This document shows positions 34,579 to 46,139 of a stretch of 64,000 bases of DNA, one piece after another. Source of the DNA: Amia ocellicauda (taxonomy: Eukaryota > Chordata > Actinopteri > Amiiformes > Amiidae); NCBI RefSeq assembly GCF_036373705.1, contig NC_089869.1:11667676-11731675 (forward strand), in the 5' to 3' direction. Every line of letters starts with the position of its first letter. Within the stretch, counting starts at the first letter, position 1. Made by a program: the position numbers and the translations under genes. The notes below the pieces were generated by a model that was not told the DNA's origin, did no database searches, and saw only the letters and a program-made list of their open reading frames with translations.

Positions 34579-36154
34579 ATGCCACTGGAGAGATGCCAAC
34601 ACTGGAACAAAGAATGACGACGCCACCCCAGACAGCCCCATCCCGACTCCAGGACACCGCCTTCTCAGAGGGACCTCGTCTCCGCCAGCACTGGAAGAAA
34701 TTTTTGGTTGTGGAGGAGTGCACCAATAAGAAAACACATGTGGACCATCAAACAATTAGAGAAAGAAATCAAACAAGATAATTGACTGTAAAAAATTGGA
34801 AGTTGAATACAGTTAAGGCAACCAGCTACACAGTATAGTCAACTTTTGGGCACAATGTTGAACAAACTAGAATTAATGATTGCTTTCATCAAGATTTCTT
34901 GCCCAGCAAATGCAATGAGTAATTTCATTTCTAAGTTGAATTAACATGAGATTAAACATTGCATGGACTTAAAGGTTCATATTACGAGGACTTGAATTCC
35001 TGGGTTGTCTTAACAATTTTGTTATCTTCTCACTTCATTGCATTATGGACAGAAGACTTTCTTGCTCACTTCCAATAAAATGTTGATTTAAACAACAAAC
35101 ATTTCATGCACTTGAGTGTCATACAAACATTGGTGGCTTAACAGACACAAAATCCTATTCAAAAGAGAATACTGTAGCCTGTGCTTTAACCCTTACATGC
35201 ATGAATTACAAGACATCCGTCTTCCCCCTTCCTTGAAATGACTGCTCTAACAGTGGACAGGTCAAAACAGCTTTTCCAATGCATTCCTCTCAATCATGTT
35301 ATGTTAGATGAGTGATTACTTCAAGAAGGGGAAGAAAGGATGTGAAAGGGTGTTTTCTAAGATAATTAAAAACAGGACTTGAAAAGTGAACACTTGTAAA
35401 CATTTGGTTTGGGCATCAAAGTGGCTCTAAATAACATTTCTGAAAGTAAAATACCTATTTTCTAAAAATAGAAAAATGTACTGAAAGGATATAGGATACA
35501 GGCTGAACATCCTATTCCATATATGCACGACAACACCTGTATTGTAGGAAGTCCACTACAGTGCTTTCTTTCTTTCATACCCAGAATAAAATGTCATGTT
35601 TGTCACACCATACTTTAAATTAAACACGCTGTTTGCACATCCAAGAGGTTCTGTATATCCTATTTACAACCCAAAATAAGCTGAAATGTTCTCTGGTACA
35701 CATAAAACAAACCAAAAACTTGGTCAAACCCAACATCATGTTTGTCAGACCTTATTTAAACTGAAATATTTGGTTTGCACATCCAAGTGATTCTGTACAG
35801 CCTACATATTTATTTTTTGCTTGCAACAAAAGCTGTACTGCATTATATCCACTACAGTGCTCAGAGTTCTTCATATGAAGAGAACTCGATTAACTAAAAA
35901 TGTTGTCGATCTCATGCATGATGTTGATCACACCTCACTTGATTATATAATTGATGAGATATCAAGACTTCTGTGGGTGGAGGTTATCCTCACAGCAAGA
36001 GCTTGGTTGTGAGAGACTGCAGCCTAGCAGAGCACTGAGAGCCAAGGTCCTTCAAGACCAAAAATCACCTCAAAAGCAGATTTCAGTTATTTTTGGGAAA
36101 TCAATGTTCAGAGTGTAGAGAAGGCCAAACAGCAGAGCAAATGGAGCAGGAAAA
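34579..36154. other. Kinase copy 2 downstream flank and end of middle block
   Basis: Non-coding sequence homologous to 8833-10382 of the left copy until about 36014. The stretch has an AATACA in place of the first poly(A) signal (34806-34811), an AATAAA at 35074-35079 and the 116-bp deletion near 35015. After 36014 the sequence is unique. Confidence 0.7.
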
Positions 36155-36304
36155 TCACGGACATCTTAAAACACAACAGCTTCTTTTAACACAACGGCGA
36201 CACTTGTGACTGTTGGAAATGACTTGGAGGTCTACATCATCCTCGATGGCTGTGAGGATGCCAATGTTGATGCCGTTGGTGCAGCTCTCCTTGGGCTCAG
36301 TGTC
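36155..36304 (-). other. Isolated exon-like segment, 49 codons plus stop
   Basis: On the minus strand CTCTGTTGTATCCAG is a good acceptor for a 150-base open stretch starting DTEPKESCTNGINIGILTAI and ending in TGA (36155-36157). The first half recalls the C-terminal part of the multi-copy fish proteins related to the pseudogene at 1482-2522, but I am not sure. No partner exon is convincing: a candidate at 36960-37106 has stops in every frame. Confidence 0.35.
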
Positions 36305-38045
36305 CTGGATACAACAGAGAAAAACAGAGAGTTGAATTTGTGGTGAATATCAAAATCAATCATGTACTACAATCAATTCATGTACTGAAATGGTATTGAT
36401 TGGAGATATACGTATTCATTAATAGCATGGCGTAAAAAAAAAAAAAAAAAAAGTTATCGTTCCCACTTGGGTCCACACACACAATTATCGATGTGGAGAT
36501 CTACAAAAGTGGAGGACAATACACGTTTGCATTCAAATAGCTCACTGACAGCAGTTTTAAACAATATTGTGTAGAATATACTACTAAAGTGCCCTGGAAA
36601 AAAGACAGCAATAACCTTTTCACACAGCTAATCCAAACCAAAGTGTGCTAGCCTGGCCACAAATTGTCTCTGGTTTGATGGAAATATGCTGGGAAGGATG
36701 ATTTAATCTGAGCCAGCCTGGTACAGGTTAGCTGGTACACCCATCTGTGTGCCTTTTGTATTTGTATTAACTGTGCCTACACATAATACCCTTTCCTCAT
36801 TCAGTGCCCAGCATCCCATGCTCTTAAATGCCATCCAATATGTCCAACAACCTCTCTCTCATTAAAAGTGTTTTAAACTTGCATAGCCCACAATACAAAT
36901 GTTGAGTTTTCTTGACTTACTGCCCTTGCATGTAATCGTGTAAGGTGAGATTTTAAAGTACCTGAAGTCCTGAAGGAGCAGATGCAATCTGGGTAGAGGC
37001 AGGGGTCATTTATTTTCTGTTGTCCCTGGTATTCTGTAGCACCTCTTGATTAGGCTTTTAAAATGTGCACAGGTTGCACTGCATTTTGGGATGGCGCTTG
37101 GAGGTCCTGCAAAAAATGAAGTTACATTTAAATATGTCATTTCTTCATAACAAGTCACAAAGAGAAAAGTAAGCAATTGTGCAAATCGCAATACATATAT
37201 TGACATGCAAAAGACAATTTCTATCACACAGCTTTAATACTCAAGTTTTGAGTATTCAGTTACTTTAACAAAAACTTTGAAGCCTTATCACTTAGGAGCC
37301 TTCAATAAATAAGGAATAAAAGGATATGCTCATATATTGTTTTTGTTGACCCGTCATAAAGCTTAGTATTTGTTTATGAATAAACAATGGGTATATTTCA
37401 AATATGTGATATCAAAATTTCAAACAACATCTTCAGTTACATAGATTTACAATAGGTGGCCAAGTTGAATCCATCAATGACAAATTCACTAATACTTTAA
37501 ATACAAAATATCTGTAATAACAGTCAACAGGTTATCAAGCCCTATACTTTTAACATGTAGTCTGGGGCAAATGTTGTAACTTTGTAAAAATCATATGCAC
37601 CATCGCATGTGGACATAGGCTGCAGATATACTCAGACATGTGTAGCGATCGTTGCAACAGCTGCCTCGAAATGCAAACAACTGTGCAACGCTGCTCCCTT
37701 CACTTACCTGTCTAACCAGCAAGCTACTTAGCATTAACAGTAAACTGCACAATTAAAACTGTATAAGTTTAGGGATAGAGTAGAGAAACTTGCCAAGACA
37801 AGATCGCTAACTACTTAACTTAACAGTAGATCAGTTTCTCAATTATTCTATTAGCTGCACTGTTACAAGCCAAAGCATCTACTTAAACAACACACTTTTC
37901 ATGGCCGTTTCATTTGAACGTCTACATTTGAACCATTACTAGGGAATATAACTTGCATTCAAAAGTTCTGATGCAAAACACGTTTTAAACATGTTCTGCA
38001 GATGCACATGCGATACTACATTACAAGGACATAACATTTAATTTT
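36305..38045. other. AT-rich non-coding
   Basis: No gene is recognised. An A19 run lies at 36434-36452, possibly the tail of a retroposed sequence whose body I cannot identify. Confidence 0.45.
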
Positions 38046-39048
38046 TCATCTAACGTGATTACATGATAATGTTATTGAACTCCTGACGCATTTGTCATCA
38101 AGAGGCTGTGGGGGATATAAGAGTTCCATTACATTCATGCCTACGAGTCCAGGGACTGGGAAGCAAACATCTTTTACTACAAGAACCCCCACTTTCATCG
38201 GTCTTACCCCAGCCACTTCAAGCTCCATTTCCACGTAGCCCAGGTGGGGGATGTCAAGTCCATTTGCTGCCCACAATGTCAGCCAAGCAAAAGAATCCTT
38301 CAGCTGGCGTCCTTGTTGTCCAAAATGTTGCTCAAACTCACTCCTACAAATCATCGTGACCTGGGAACCTGTATCAAGGAGATAGGACACACCCACCCCA
38401 TCCATAGAAAGCTCAATCATGGGTCACTGTCTTACTAAATTAGCTGGAAAAGAGACTTTAGAGGGATCTAATGCAAGACTTCCCAACGTCTGATCCACAA
38501 CAGCAGGACGCACTAGTTAAAAGCTGGCTGGGATGATTGTTGTTGGCAATAGCGAGCAATATGACCCAACTTCTTAAATACATGACAAATTGTAAGTCGC
38601 CCTGGATAAGGTGTCCACCAAGAAATAATAATAATAATAATAATAATGATAATAATGACAAATGGGGCATCCAGTAGCATCATAACCTGCTTGTCTAGGG
38701 GTTGGAGAGGTGTAAGCAGGAGGTAAAGAGGAACTCCCAGAGCACCTGCCAACTCCTAATTGTTGAATTTCAGCTCTAATCCCCTGTAGTAAAATTTGGG
38801 ACAGACCACCGACCTTGTCCTCCAATTCCTTCGCTAACTCAGTCCTCAGCTCTCGCGAAACAGTTTGCAGATCCTCGTCCCACGGTCTGCTTCTAGTTGC
38901 CACATCAGTAGAGGCACAGCTAAATTCAGATCCCTCCTCCAGTTCAGGCCTCATCACAGCCTCCTTCTTTACTTCAGTAAAATTACGGTCATCGTTGAGG
39001 GTAACATGAGCCAACAGCTCTCCCTGCAAGCTCACCTCTCGCAGTCAT
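38046..39048 (-). mobile_element. Ty3/Gypsy-type retrotransposon: gag end and protease, truncated
   Basis: The protease part (38420-38046) reads SYLLDTGSQVTMICRSEF, with the retropepsin LDTGS active site. Upstream, 39035-38664 is a gag-like frame that runs into a zinc knuckle: CHVFKKLGHIARYC, where the second cysteine of CX2CX4HX4C is phenylalanine. A small insertion (38591-38654) splits the frame just before the knuckle. No reverse transcriptase, RNase H or integrase follows below 38046, so the element is truncated. The order on the minus strand LTR (40402-39540), gag, protease fits one element. Confidence 0.78.
38582..38663 (+). mobile_element. L2/SINE 3' tail inserted in gag, with 9-bp target duplication
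   Basis: TGTAAGTCGCCCTGGATAAG followed by GTGTCCACCAAGAAATAATAAT is the conserved tail shared by L2 LINEs and V-SINE-like elements in fish. It is flanked by ATGACAAAT at 38582-38590 and 38655-38663, a direct target duplication. Only about 64 bp were inserted: a severely 5'-truncated insertion ending in (AAT)n. Confidence 0.8.
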
Positions 39049-39539
39049 GCTAAAAACTGGTCCCGCAGGAGCCGATCCTCATTGCGCATAGTCTTTGCAT
39101 CTCGGCCATCATCTGCTCGCAACACTCTTGCAGACGCAGGGCGAACCTTCAGACACTCTCTTCAGCCTTCTGTCTGCAGTTGAAAAACAGAGAGCGAACA
39201 ACAGAGGCAGGGGAACGATTTCCATTAAGCTCTTTTAAATGTACAGAAACTTCTTTGGCACTACTGCTCTGGGAGAATAACAATCTCCCTCTTAGCCTCC
39301 CCTTCTAGAAAGCCCAACCCCCAATCAAGCTGTGCACTTGATACATTCGAAACATACATTTTAACTTCTCTTCCTACTCTTGTACTGTTATTTCATCATT
39401 ACCAGTACACTTTACGCACAAGGGTCCCATCCAGGGAGGAAGCATTAATGTGGAATTCATTTGTCCTTCAGAACCTCCCACTGGCTAAATTTGAAAGAAA
39501 ATGCAACACCAAACCCAATCCTAGCTGACTACGCCAAGT
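39049..39539 (-). mobile_element. Gypsy 5' leader region
   Basis: This stretch lies between the LTR and the gag frame on the minus strand. Directly after the LTR end is ACTTGGCGTAGTCAGC, resembling the primer-binding and leader text (TGGCGTAGTC) of vertebrate Gypsy elements. The gag start was not located because the frame is broken around 39050-39200. Confidence 0.5.
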
Positions 39540-40402
39540 TGTAACCCCTCAACCCGAAGGTCAGGGCTATAGAAATTCAGTTATCTATGTGTGTTCCACA
39601 AACACACACAATCTCTTGATCAGGTTGGTGTTCACAATTTCCTCACAATAAAACCCAAGACAGACAATTAAAGAAACCTTCTGTAATTGTTAAAAATCAC
39701 AATCATACAAAAGGTGGAGGGCATAACACAAAATAAACTCATATACCACTCCAATATCACACATAAACCAAACGCAACAGAACGACTAACTTAGAATAAC
39801 CAAGTAAAACCCTATGAACAAGAAATGGTCGTTAATAAATACACCTAAATAATAATAATAATAATAATAATATGAATATGGATAAATAGAAAGCTGAAAT
39901 ACCAGCCCCCACCACTAAACAGGATGAAACTCCCGATTTATAGAGCCCTGGATACAATTACACCTAACATCTAATACAATTCAGAAGTACAATACATACG
40001 TTTAAAAATACAAACCCCACTGCAGCTCATCTCACGTCCCCTGCTCGAATGAAACCCACACATCCGTGCACTGCGCATGCTCTTTAATGGCACACATGGA
40101 AGCAGTCAGATTTCTCATATCGATTTGATCATCACAAACCATTCTGCAAGATGCTGTAAAACCAAGTGCACATTCATCAGCCCATATTCATGACGGGTTA
40201 CGTCTTCTTCTTGTATAAATCCTCAAACAATTAAACACATCACTTTGAATAAACCAATTAAAAGATGGTGTTGTTCTCTCTGGGGGATATACTAACAATA
40301 TGAAGGTTCAAGGAGACAGAGAGAGGGAAATTGTCTGCTCAATTCAACCTTCCCCCTACCGGTGCAGCTCCACACTGCTACTCCATTTTATAACCCCCAA
40401 CA
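39540..40402 (-). mobile_element. Probable 5' LTR of the Gypsy element
   Basis: Read on the minus strand it begins TGTTGGGGGTTATAAAATGG and ends GGTTGAGGGGTTACA, so the ends are TG...CA with partly mirrored GGGGGTTA/GGGGTTACA text. The primer site follows at once. An (AAT)n microsatellite lies inside at 39850-39872. The matching 3' LTR is not in the window, so the right boundary rests on the TG/CA ends only. Confidence 0.55.
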
Positions 40403-40840
40403 CACAACAATACCTATGAAGTTACATATTTTTTTAATTTAAGAAAACTGGACTTAATCTGGGTGAGTTTAATGGAGGGGGAAATTTGTGGAGCAGCTCC
40501 ATGACCTCCGCTCCGGCTCCAGCAATGCCAGCTCCAGCTCCGCTCCGGCTCCGGAGCACAACTAACAAAAACAAGTCATTTGGGTTTGGACATTTTCCAC
40601 ATACAACATAGTGAAAGTGCGTCTGATTGCCAGGGCATCTCTGAATTGTACACTGCAGTGCATTCGTTGGCCACAGGAGGGCTGTCAATGAGTGGAGATA
40701 GATGTTCATCGAGGTTTACTCCCATTACTGACAAGTTCCACAGAACGACACAGTAAGAATTAAGTAGTTCACAATTGTGATTGCAGAGATCTAAAGAGGC
40801 CCAATTACAATCATTAATTTAAACCATTTCCATTTTAACA
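40403..40840. other. Non-coding with low-complexity patch
   Basis: At 40490-40558 CTCCGGCTCCAGC-type units repeat imperfectly, giving a GGAGC-rich patch known from old fish repeats. No gene is seen. Confidence 0.4.
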
Positions 40841-41330
40841 TTACATGGCTGCTAAAGCACAGGGAATAGCTTGCATCGGCAGCTGCATCTGCAGGACGAT
40901 TCTGGATTTGACTGGGAGCCAGTGAAGCCGTTTGAAGGTGGGGAGGATGTGTTCCCAGGCCCTGGACGGGGTGAGGACACGTGCTGCAGAGCTCTCTAAA
41001 TGCCTATGTTTGTTCAGTGTTTGAGCAGAGCCACCAAAAAGAAGAGCATTACAGTAATCCAACATGGAGGAGACAAACGCACGGATGAGAGATTCAGCAG
41101 CAGCATGCTAGCAAAGCACAGAGTCTAAAGATATTCTTGAGGTGGAAAAAAGCAGTTTGGCCAGTATGGCGAACATCAGAATCAAATGAGAGTGTAGAGT
41201 CTAATTTAACACCAAGGATCCCGACTTCAGCTGAAAGTGACTCAATGAAACCAGGGAACCAGCAGAGATTGGTTCTGGGCTTTCTCCAGGGTGGAGGGGG
41301 TGCTGATCACACAATTAAAAGACCTGCATC
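40841..41330 (-). mobile_element. L2-like LINE fragment
   Basis: The minus-strand frame reads LDYCNALLFGG, SSAARVLTPSRAWEHILP and FKRLHWLPVKSRI, the conserved reverse-transcriptase C-terminus of L2-type LINEs. The sequence up to about 41330 (CTGAAGTCGGGATCCTTGGT on the minus strand) looks like the adjoining part of the same element. The frame is broken. Confidence 0.65.
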
Positions 41331-41398
41331 TTAATTAAAAAGTAGTTCCTAAAGAGGACTTCCTGGATTCATCCCCACTGCCACTGTGCAACACCTAC

Positions 41399-41996
41399 CT
41401 GTGAACTGGGAGCAGCAGACGGCCCCTGGGGCAGGCCTGAAGTCCTCTGAAGCGGCCGTCTGCATACACTGCTCTCTCAGACTGACCTGCAGCTCCTCAA
41501 TGGCACCTGTTCACATTAGAAAAGCCGGAAATAACTCACACACACACAAGAAAACAGGTTCATGCACCAAGACACGAGAATTATTGAAACTTCATGTACA
41601 GAACAGCACAAAATGGGGCATCTAGCATTAGAGGGAGGGGGATATGGTGTAGTGGCGAGTACAACATGGGATTTAGGTATGAACTAAATTGAGAAAGTAC
41701 ATCTACACCGAAGCAGATCCCTGTGGAAAGCAGTTCAACTCCTACTGAGAACAGGAGAGCGCCACAGAAATACTTCTAAAATTACGCTCAGAGGGGGCAC
41801 AGAGGAATGGAGACACAGTGACTCATATTGTCCAGTTTCTGAAAGATGAACTCCTCTGGACTCTCCACATGGGTAACGACAGCAGGAAAGGTGTCGCCCA
41901 CACTCAGGGTGAGAGGTTCAGGGAGAGGCATTTCTCCAGTCCCATTCTTACCCCCTGCTTTCTTGAAGTTTTCCAACACTGCATTCAGAATACAAT
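41399..41996 (-). pseudogene. Two Tudor-domain exons resembling TDRD1 (partial gene)
   Basis: Tudor proteins of the TDRD1 group bind methylated Piwi proteins in germ granules. Exon 1 (41996-41823) follows a TGTTTTTTCAG acceptor and contains PLPEPLTLSVGDTFPAVV and THVESPEEFIFQKLDNM, the start of an extended Tudor domain. Exon 2 (41506-41399) follows TCTAATGTGAACAG, ends at GTAGGTG and reads AIEELQVSLREQC, DFRPAPGAVCCSQFT, the segment before the aromatic cage. Both are phase 1 at both ends and join in frame, although the donor of exon 1 (GTCACT) is weak. The next exon, with the usual D..WYRA text, is not found, so this is a fragment. TDRD1 is favoured because it lies near NHLRC2 in human 10q25.3; another TDRD paralogue is possible. 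Confidence 0.55.
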
Positions 41997-43000
41997 CTGA
42001 AAAAACAGCAGAGGTTACAGTCTTGAAACAAAACACTTTTTTATTATGAGAAAGAAAACACTCTTACTTGTATCTTGCTCACTCGGACTGTTCTTTCAAT
42101 CATTTGGCTCTACAGCATATCCTTGATCCAAGAGAAATTCCTCCAACTGCCTTCCTGCAATTTCACACACTTCCATTACATTCAAAAAAGCTCACACCCA
42201 TCTGTCTGAAATAATCAACTAAACTTGGTTTGTGTTTTTGTTTGTAAGGTGCAGTATATTCTATATATGTGACTATTGTACACTTAGTTCATGGTCATAT
42301 AATAAATGGCCTGGAAAACAGAAAAAATATCAATAGCTGTCAGGGTAATATCGACGGCAAAAACGGTGTTGTCTTCCAACAGCTCCAGCACAGTCACCAA
42401 GGAGCTCTTCATGGGGAGAAGCCGTCTCACCGCAATGCAGCACTCCTCGCTACACACGTTAAAGGGGGCCGCCACAGAAATATCTATAACCCTCAATATA
42501 CACTGACCTGCACAAGCAGTGCTGTTGTTTTTAGTCTTTTAACTCTTTAACCAGAGCGATTTGTGGTTTTCTGACGACTTCTGGTCGCAGAACATGTGAT
42601 CAGGCTAATCATGGATCTAAAGTACACTCGGTTGAGTTGTTGTAATGATCTGCTTGTGATAGAAATGTGAATGAACGGCAGTTTTCTTGTTTTGTTCCAT
42701 TGGAGATTTGAAGAACAGAGAGGAAACGCCGGCATCAATGTGTCATTACACAATGGCTCCACTATTTTCTTTTCACGCCCAGCTCTCCCTTGTACTGTAA
42801 GGGTACGACTGAGAAAAAGCCTTGAACGTTGAAATAATCAAGCTAACTGCTGCAAAGGTGATTTTTGTTGGCATTAGGAATTGGGTTTCCAGTCATTTAT
42901 GTAAAGTTTTACTGAACTGTTTAAGAATGGATGTGAAGCGATTTAAAATATTACTTTTAACAGATGGAACCCATGGAAGGATAAAACAGCATTTTAACTA
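41997..43000. other. Non-coding; one weak exon candidate
   Basis: On the minus strand 42484-42350 gives FNVCSEECCIAVRRLLPMK and VLELLEDNTVFAVDI, which could be the end of another Tudor unit. It lacks a good donor, so I do not call it an exon. Otherwise nothing is recognised. Confidence 0.3.
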
Positions 43001-43545
43001 GCACATATGAGGGATGTACCATCACTGATGCGAAGAGTATTGTTGTTACGGAGGACTAGGCACAGAACGGAGACGCAGAGCACAGTCGTAACGGGCGAGG
43101 GTCAAGAGCAGGCAAACAGGATCCAAGGGAACAAGCAGAAGAGTCGTCAAGAGGGCAGGCAGGAGGTCAGGCATGGGTACAAACAAAACAGTAGACGGGA
43201 TCCAAGATGCGGTAGTCAGGGCAGGAAAGCAAAGGTCAAAAACAAGACACAAGTAAATACTGAGAAGAACACTTAGAAATATCAACACAAAGAAGAGCAA
43301 GACTTAGCTTTGAACATAGGGAAGAAAGGGGTTTAAATAGAGAGCAGAGGGAAGCAGGGAACAGGGATGTGAGGTGCCGAGCCAATGAGGGTGGAGACTG
43401 AACACTGCATGTTCACATGGTGGTGGGGAATGTTCCTGGGATTAGTGGAGCTAAAGAATGGGAAGGACGGGCTACAATTCAGGGGATGACGACCTCTAGT
43501 GGCGAACAGTGGGATGGTGGAGTGAGGGTGACATTGTATTATATC
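43001..43545 (+). repeat. Diverged interspersed repeat
   Basis: The purine-rich text with GGGTCAAGAGCAGGCAAACAG, GGTTTAAATAGAGAGCAGAG and GACCTCTAGTGGCGAACAG follows the order seen in LTR-like repeats of fish. It is loosely similar to 26500-26950. No ends are defined. Confidence 0.35.
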
Positions 43546-44525
43546 CACTTAATGCTGTATGGAACATTAGCAAAACGCATTACACCAGGCTTAAATTAGT
43601 TCTTGAATGTTGTATGCGTTAACACGTGTTAATTGCTTTGCTTAATTACATATGTACTAGTCATTTTCGTATTTGTAAGGGGATACATAAAACCGGGACA
43701 GGCATATGTTTCAAGCGTGAAATTATATTCTTAAAAGGAGAAAAGCCAATGAGGTGATGAAATAGCAACTTAAAATCCATGAGCTGCTTTGCATATCATT
43801 GTGATGCTTTTAATTGCAAATGATCCTTAAGGCCAATAAACTATTGTGTAGCAATGAAATTACACCCACACCCTGTAGATTGTATGAATAAAGGTTCCTT
43901 GATCAGCAGGTGATTGCTGTCTATAGCCTGTGATTAATTACTGTCAGCACTCCAACTTTGAGGACATACATTATTGGGATTTCTCTTTCCTCCTTATTGC
44001 TGAGCAGAGGATCATTTTTACTCTTTTAGCATCTCCTTTAAAAGTTGTACAACCTCTGTAATGTTAGATTGTATTACTCTGGCCCATGTTATTTGTATAG
44101 AAATATCTTTGATTTTCTGTATGCACTCTGCTACATGGTATCAACTCCAGATACAAGTCTGTTATCTTTTTCCCACAGAGATGTTTCATCTGTCCAAACT
44201 ATGAGCACATACACCTTGATGAACATAGACTTTGAGTAAATGGATATCAATTGCTATCTTGTTTATCATACTTACAACTCAACTGACAGAACAATTTCCA
44301 AGGTGTCAGTTGGTCATGCAAAGAGCATTGTATGGATTAACCGATTGTTGTGTTCTTCCTTCTGGTACATCAGTCCTGTAAGTAACACTCATCAGTAAGC
44401 ACTCTTAGCAGGACAGACAATCTGTTGCACATAGCTAGTTTCAAGTGTACTCACACAACTCCCCCACACAAGTGACCCAAGACCCTGCCGTGGAAGTCAG
44501 GAGTCTTCTCCTGTGATTTCAGATG
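43546..44525. other. AT-rich non-coding
   Basis: No gene, element end or RNA gene is recognised. Confidence 0.5.
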
Positions 44526-44527
44526 TA

Positions 44528-45476
44528 CACTACCGCTCAAGTCTTAGAACACCCCCATTATTGCAGTTTTTACAGTGAACAACCTGAAATGGTAAAAAGA
44601 TAAGTGGTAAACTGTCAGAGGTTAATATTAAAAGTTTAGCTTAACAAAAACTGAAAAACAATGTACATTTCAGAGTTATATACTGTGTTACTACACCCTC
44701 TTAAGCATTCTTTGGCAGTGTTACACGTAGCTCCTGTGCATATAAGTTACACTGTATTCCTACAATGCGCACATCGTTTGAAAGCTTATTCTCTTCGCTA
44801 TCAGCATGTTTCATTGTCAAACACATCCGATTTACAGTTTCCGTGTCACCCGCCATCATTCAGAGCCCAGGGGGTGTTCTATCAAACACAGACAAGTTCA
44901 GATCCAATTATGTAAAACCGTTGTGTATCAGTACACTGTAAACAGAGTTCTCCATCTGACATTTTGACACTCTCTACGGGTGTGTGTTGCTTCTACCAAA
45001 ACGTGGATGGTCTTGTTTTGATCAGTAGACTGTCTGTTTCCAGAATATGTCATAATTGTCAATAGTTTCTGAGATTTTGTATTCCTACTCAGGGCAAGTA
45101 TCCTCCCACACCCCCGTTTCAGAATGCAGGAGGGTATAAAAACCTATATTTTTCACATCAGAGAATGCTTCACATTGCTAGAAAGCTGAGAGTCTCATCT
45201 GTAATGGGATACCAAACACTTGGCAAACAACACAACAGTGAAGACTGCACATCGGATTAAAGAGAAGCACACAGATTTTGTCCAATGGGTACCAGAGGGG
45301 TTTGTCAGTTTAAGGGGTTACATTTTGTTAAACAGAACGATTCACTGATTTCTTTTTTAGCTCCAATTGTTTATTGTTCTATGCCTTTATTTCAGAGTAC
45401 ATTGAGACATTAAACTATGTAAACTTCAATAAAAACTGGAAAAATGTAGGTGTTCTAAAGCTCTCGACCGGTAGTG
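44528..45476 (+). mobile_element. Non-autonomous Tc1-like element, 949 bp, TA target
   Basis: It begins CACTACCGCTCAAGTCTTAG + AACACC and ends GGTGTTCTAAAGCTCTCGAC + CGGTAGTG, terminal inverted repeats with a few mismatches. TA flanks it on both sides (44526-44527 and 45477-45478). No transposase is readable inside. About 44885-45065 is similar to 49150-49330, so part of the interior is a sequence found elsewhere in the window. Confidence 0.85.
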
Positions 45477-45880
45477 TATGATGAGGGCTTTAGTTATGGC
45501 ACACAACTATGCACGCTAGAAGGGAATAGCGAAGCTCTGTCCTGCTTGTTTTCTTGCAAACGTGCCTGCTTTGTATTTTATGTTTGACTGGACAAAACAT
45601 TTTCTTGAATCATGACGTGAAAATCTATTCAATGGCAAAACAGTGAACTTATCTCGGCCACATCATTTCGAGTTTCATCCTTATGGTGATATGTTGTAAA
45701 TGGGCTAGTTTTCACCTGGTAAAATGTGGTCATTTACGTACAGCTTTATCAAATCTTCCACCTATAACCTGCGGTACCTAGACTTAAACTGCTCAGTTTG
45801 TCATCGTATATTTCTGAAGAAGACAGGAAGACTGACAGGTTCAATTTGTGCAGAGGGAGATGTGTTAAACATGTCATAAA

Positions 45881-46024
45881 TTAGCTTTGTTGCTGCCAGT
45901 CATCGTTAGCTGTTGAGGTAGAGGACAAACTGTCCAAACTGTGGAAATCAATGGTGCTTGTCTCAGCCCGACTGTTCTCCCTGGCAGTATCAATTTCTGT
46001 GTTCTCCGGCAATACATACATACA
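45881..46024 (-). other. Exon-like segment, 47 codons plus stop
   Basis: A TTTCTATTAAAACAG acceptor precedes an open phase-0 stretch on the minus strand, beginning CMYVLPENTEIDTARENSRA and ending NDDWQQQS-stop. It lies about 1 kb beyond the stop of the three-exon gene at 47001-49610, whose introns are also phase 0. It could therefore be an alternative last exon, but I see no good donor linking them. No family is recognised. Confidence 0.3.
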
Positions 46025-46139
46025 CTGTTTTAATAGAAAGTAAATGTTTATGTTCTGGACTGCATTGTAACAAGAACAACTCATGATGCATGTCAATATA
46101 GAGATGTGGTATTTCTTGAGATGCAAATTTTAAAGGCAT

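Larger units (their letters stand above)
30747..36014 (+). repeat. Middle, partial and more diverged copy of the kinase block
   Basis: It aligns with 4999-10382 of the left copy at an offset of about 25746-25750. Homology starts at a TTAACAATTGTTAA core and stops just after GTGAGAG at 36009-36015. It has lost 116 bp in the kinase 3' flank: the left-copy sequence from about 9270 to 9390 is absent, with CAATTTT at both deletion edges. It differs from copies 1 and 3 far more than they differ from each other, so it is the older duplicate. It carries kinase copy 2 and an intact copy of the promoter. Confidence 0.93.

Noticed and set aside
36960..37106. Exon candidate with good acceptor and donor (minus strand)
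   Set aside because: All three frames contain stops between the splice sites.
38513..38752. Hydrophobic poly-isoleucine frame suggesting a membrane protein
   Set aside because: The isoleucines are the translated (AAT)n tail of the inserted L2/SINE fragment within gag.
42350..42484. Third Tudor exon candidate upstream of the two called
   Set aside because: Similarity is weak, and no acceptable donor in the required phase is visible.
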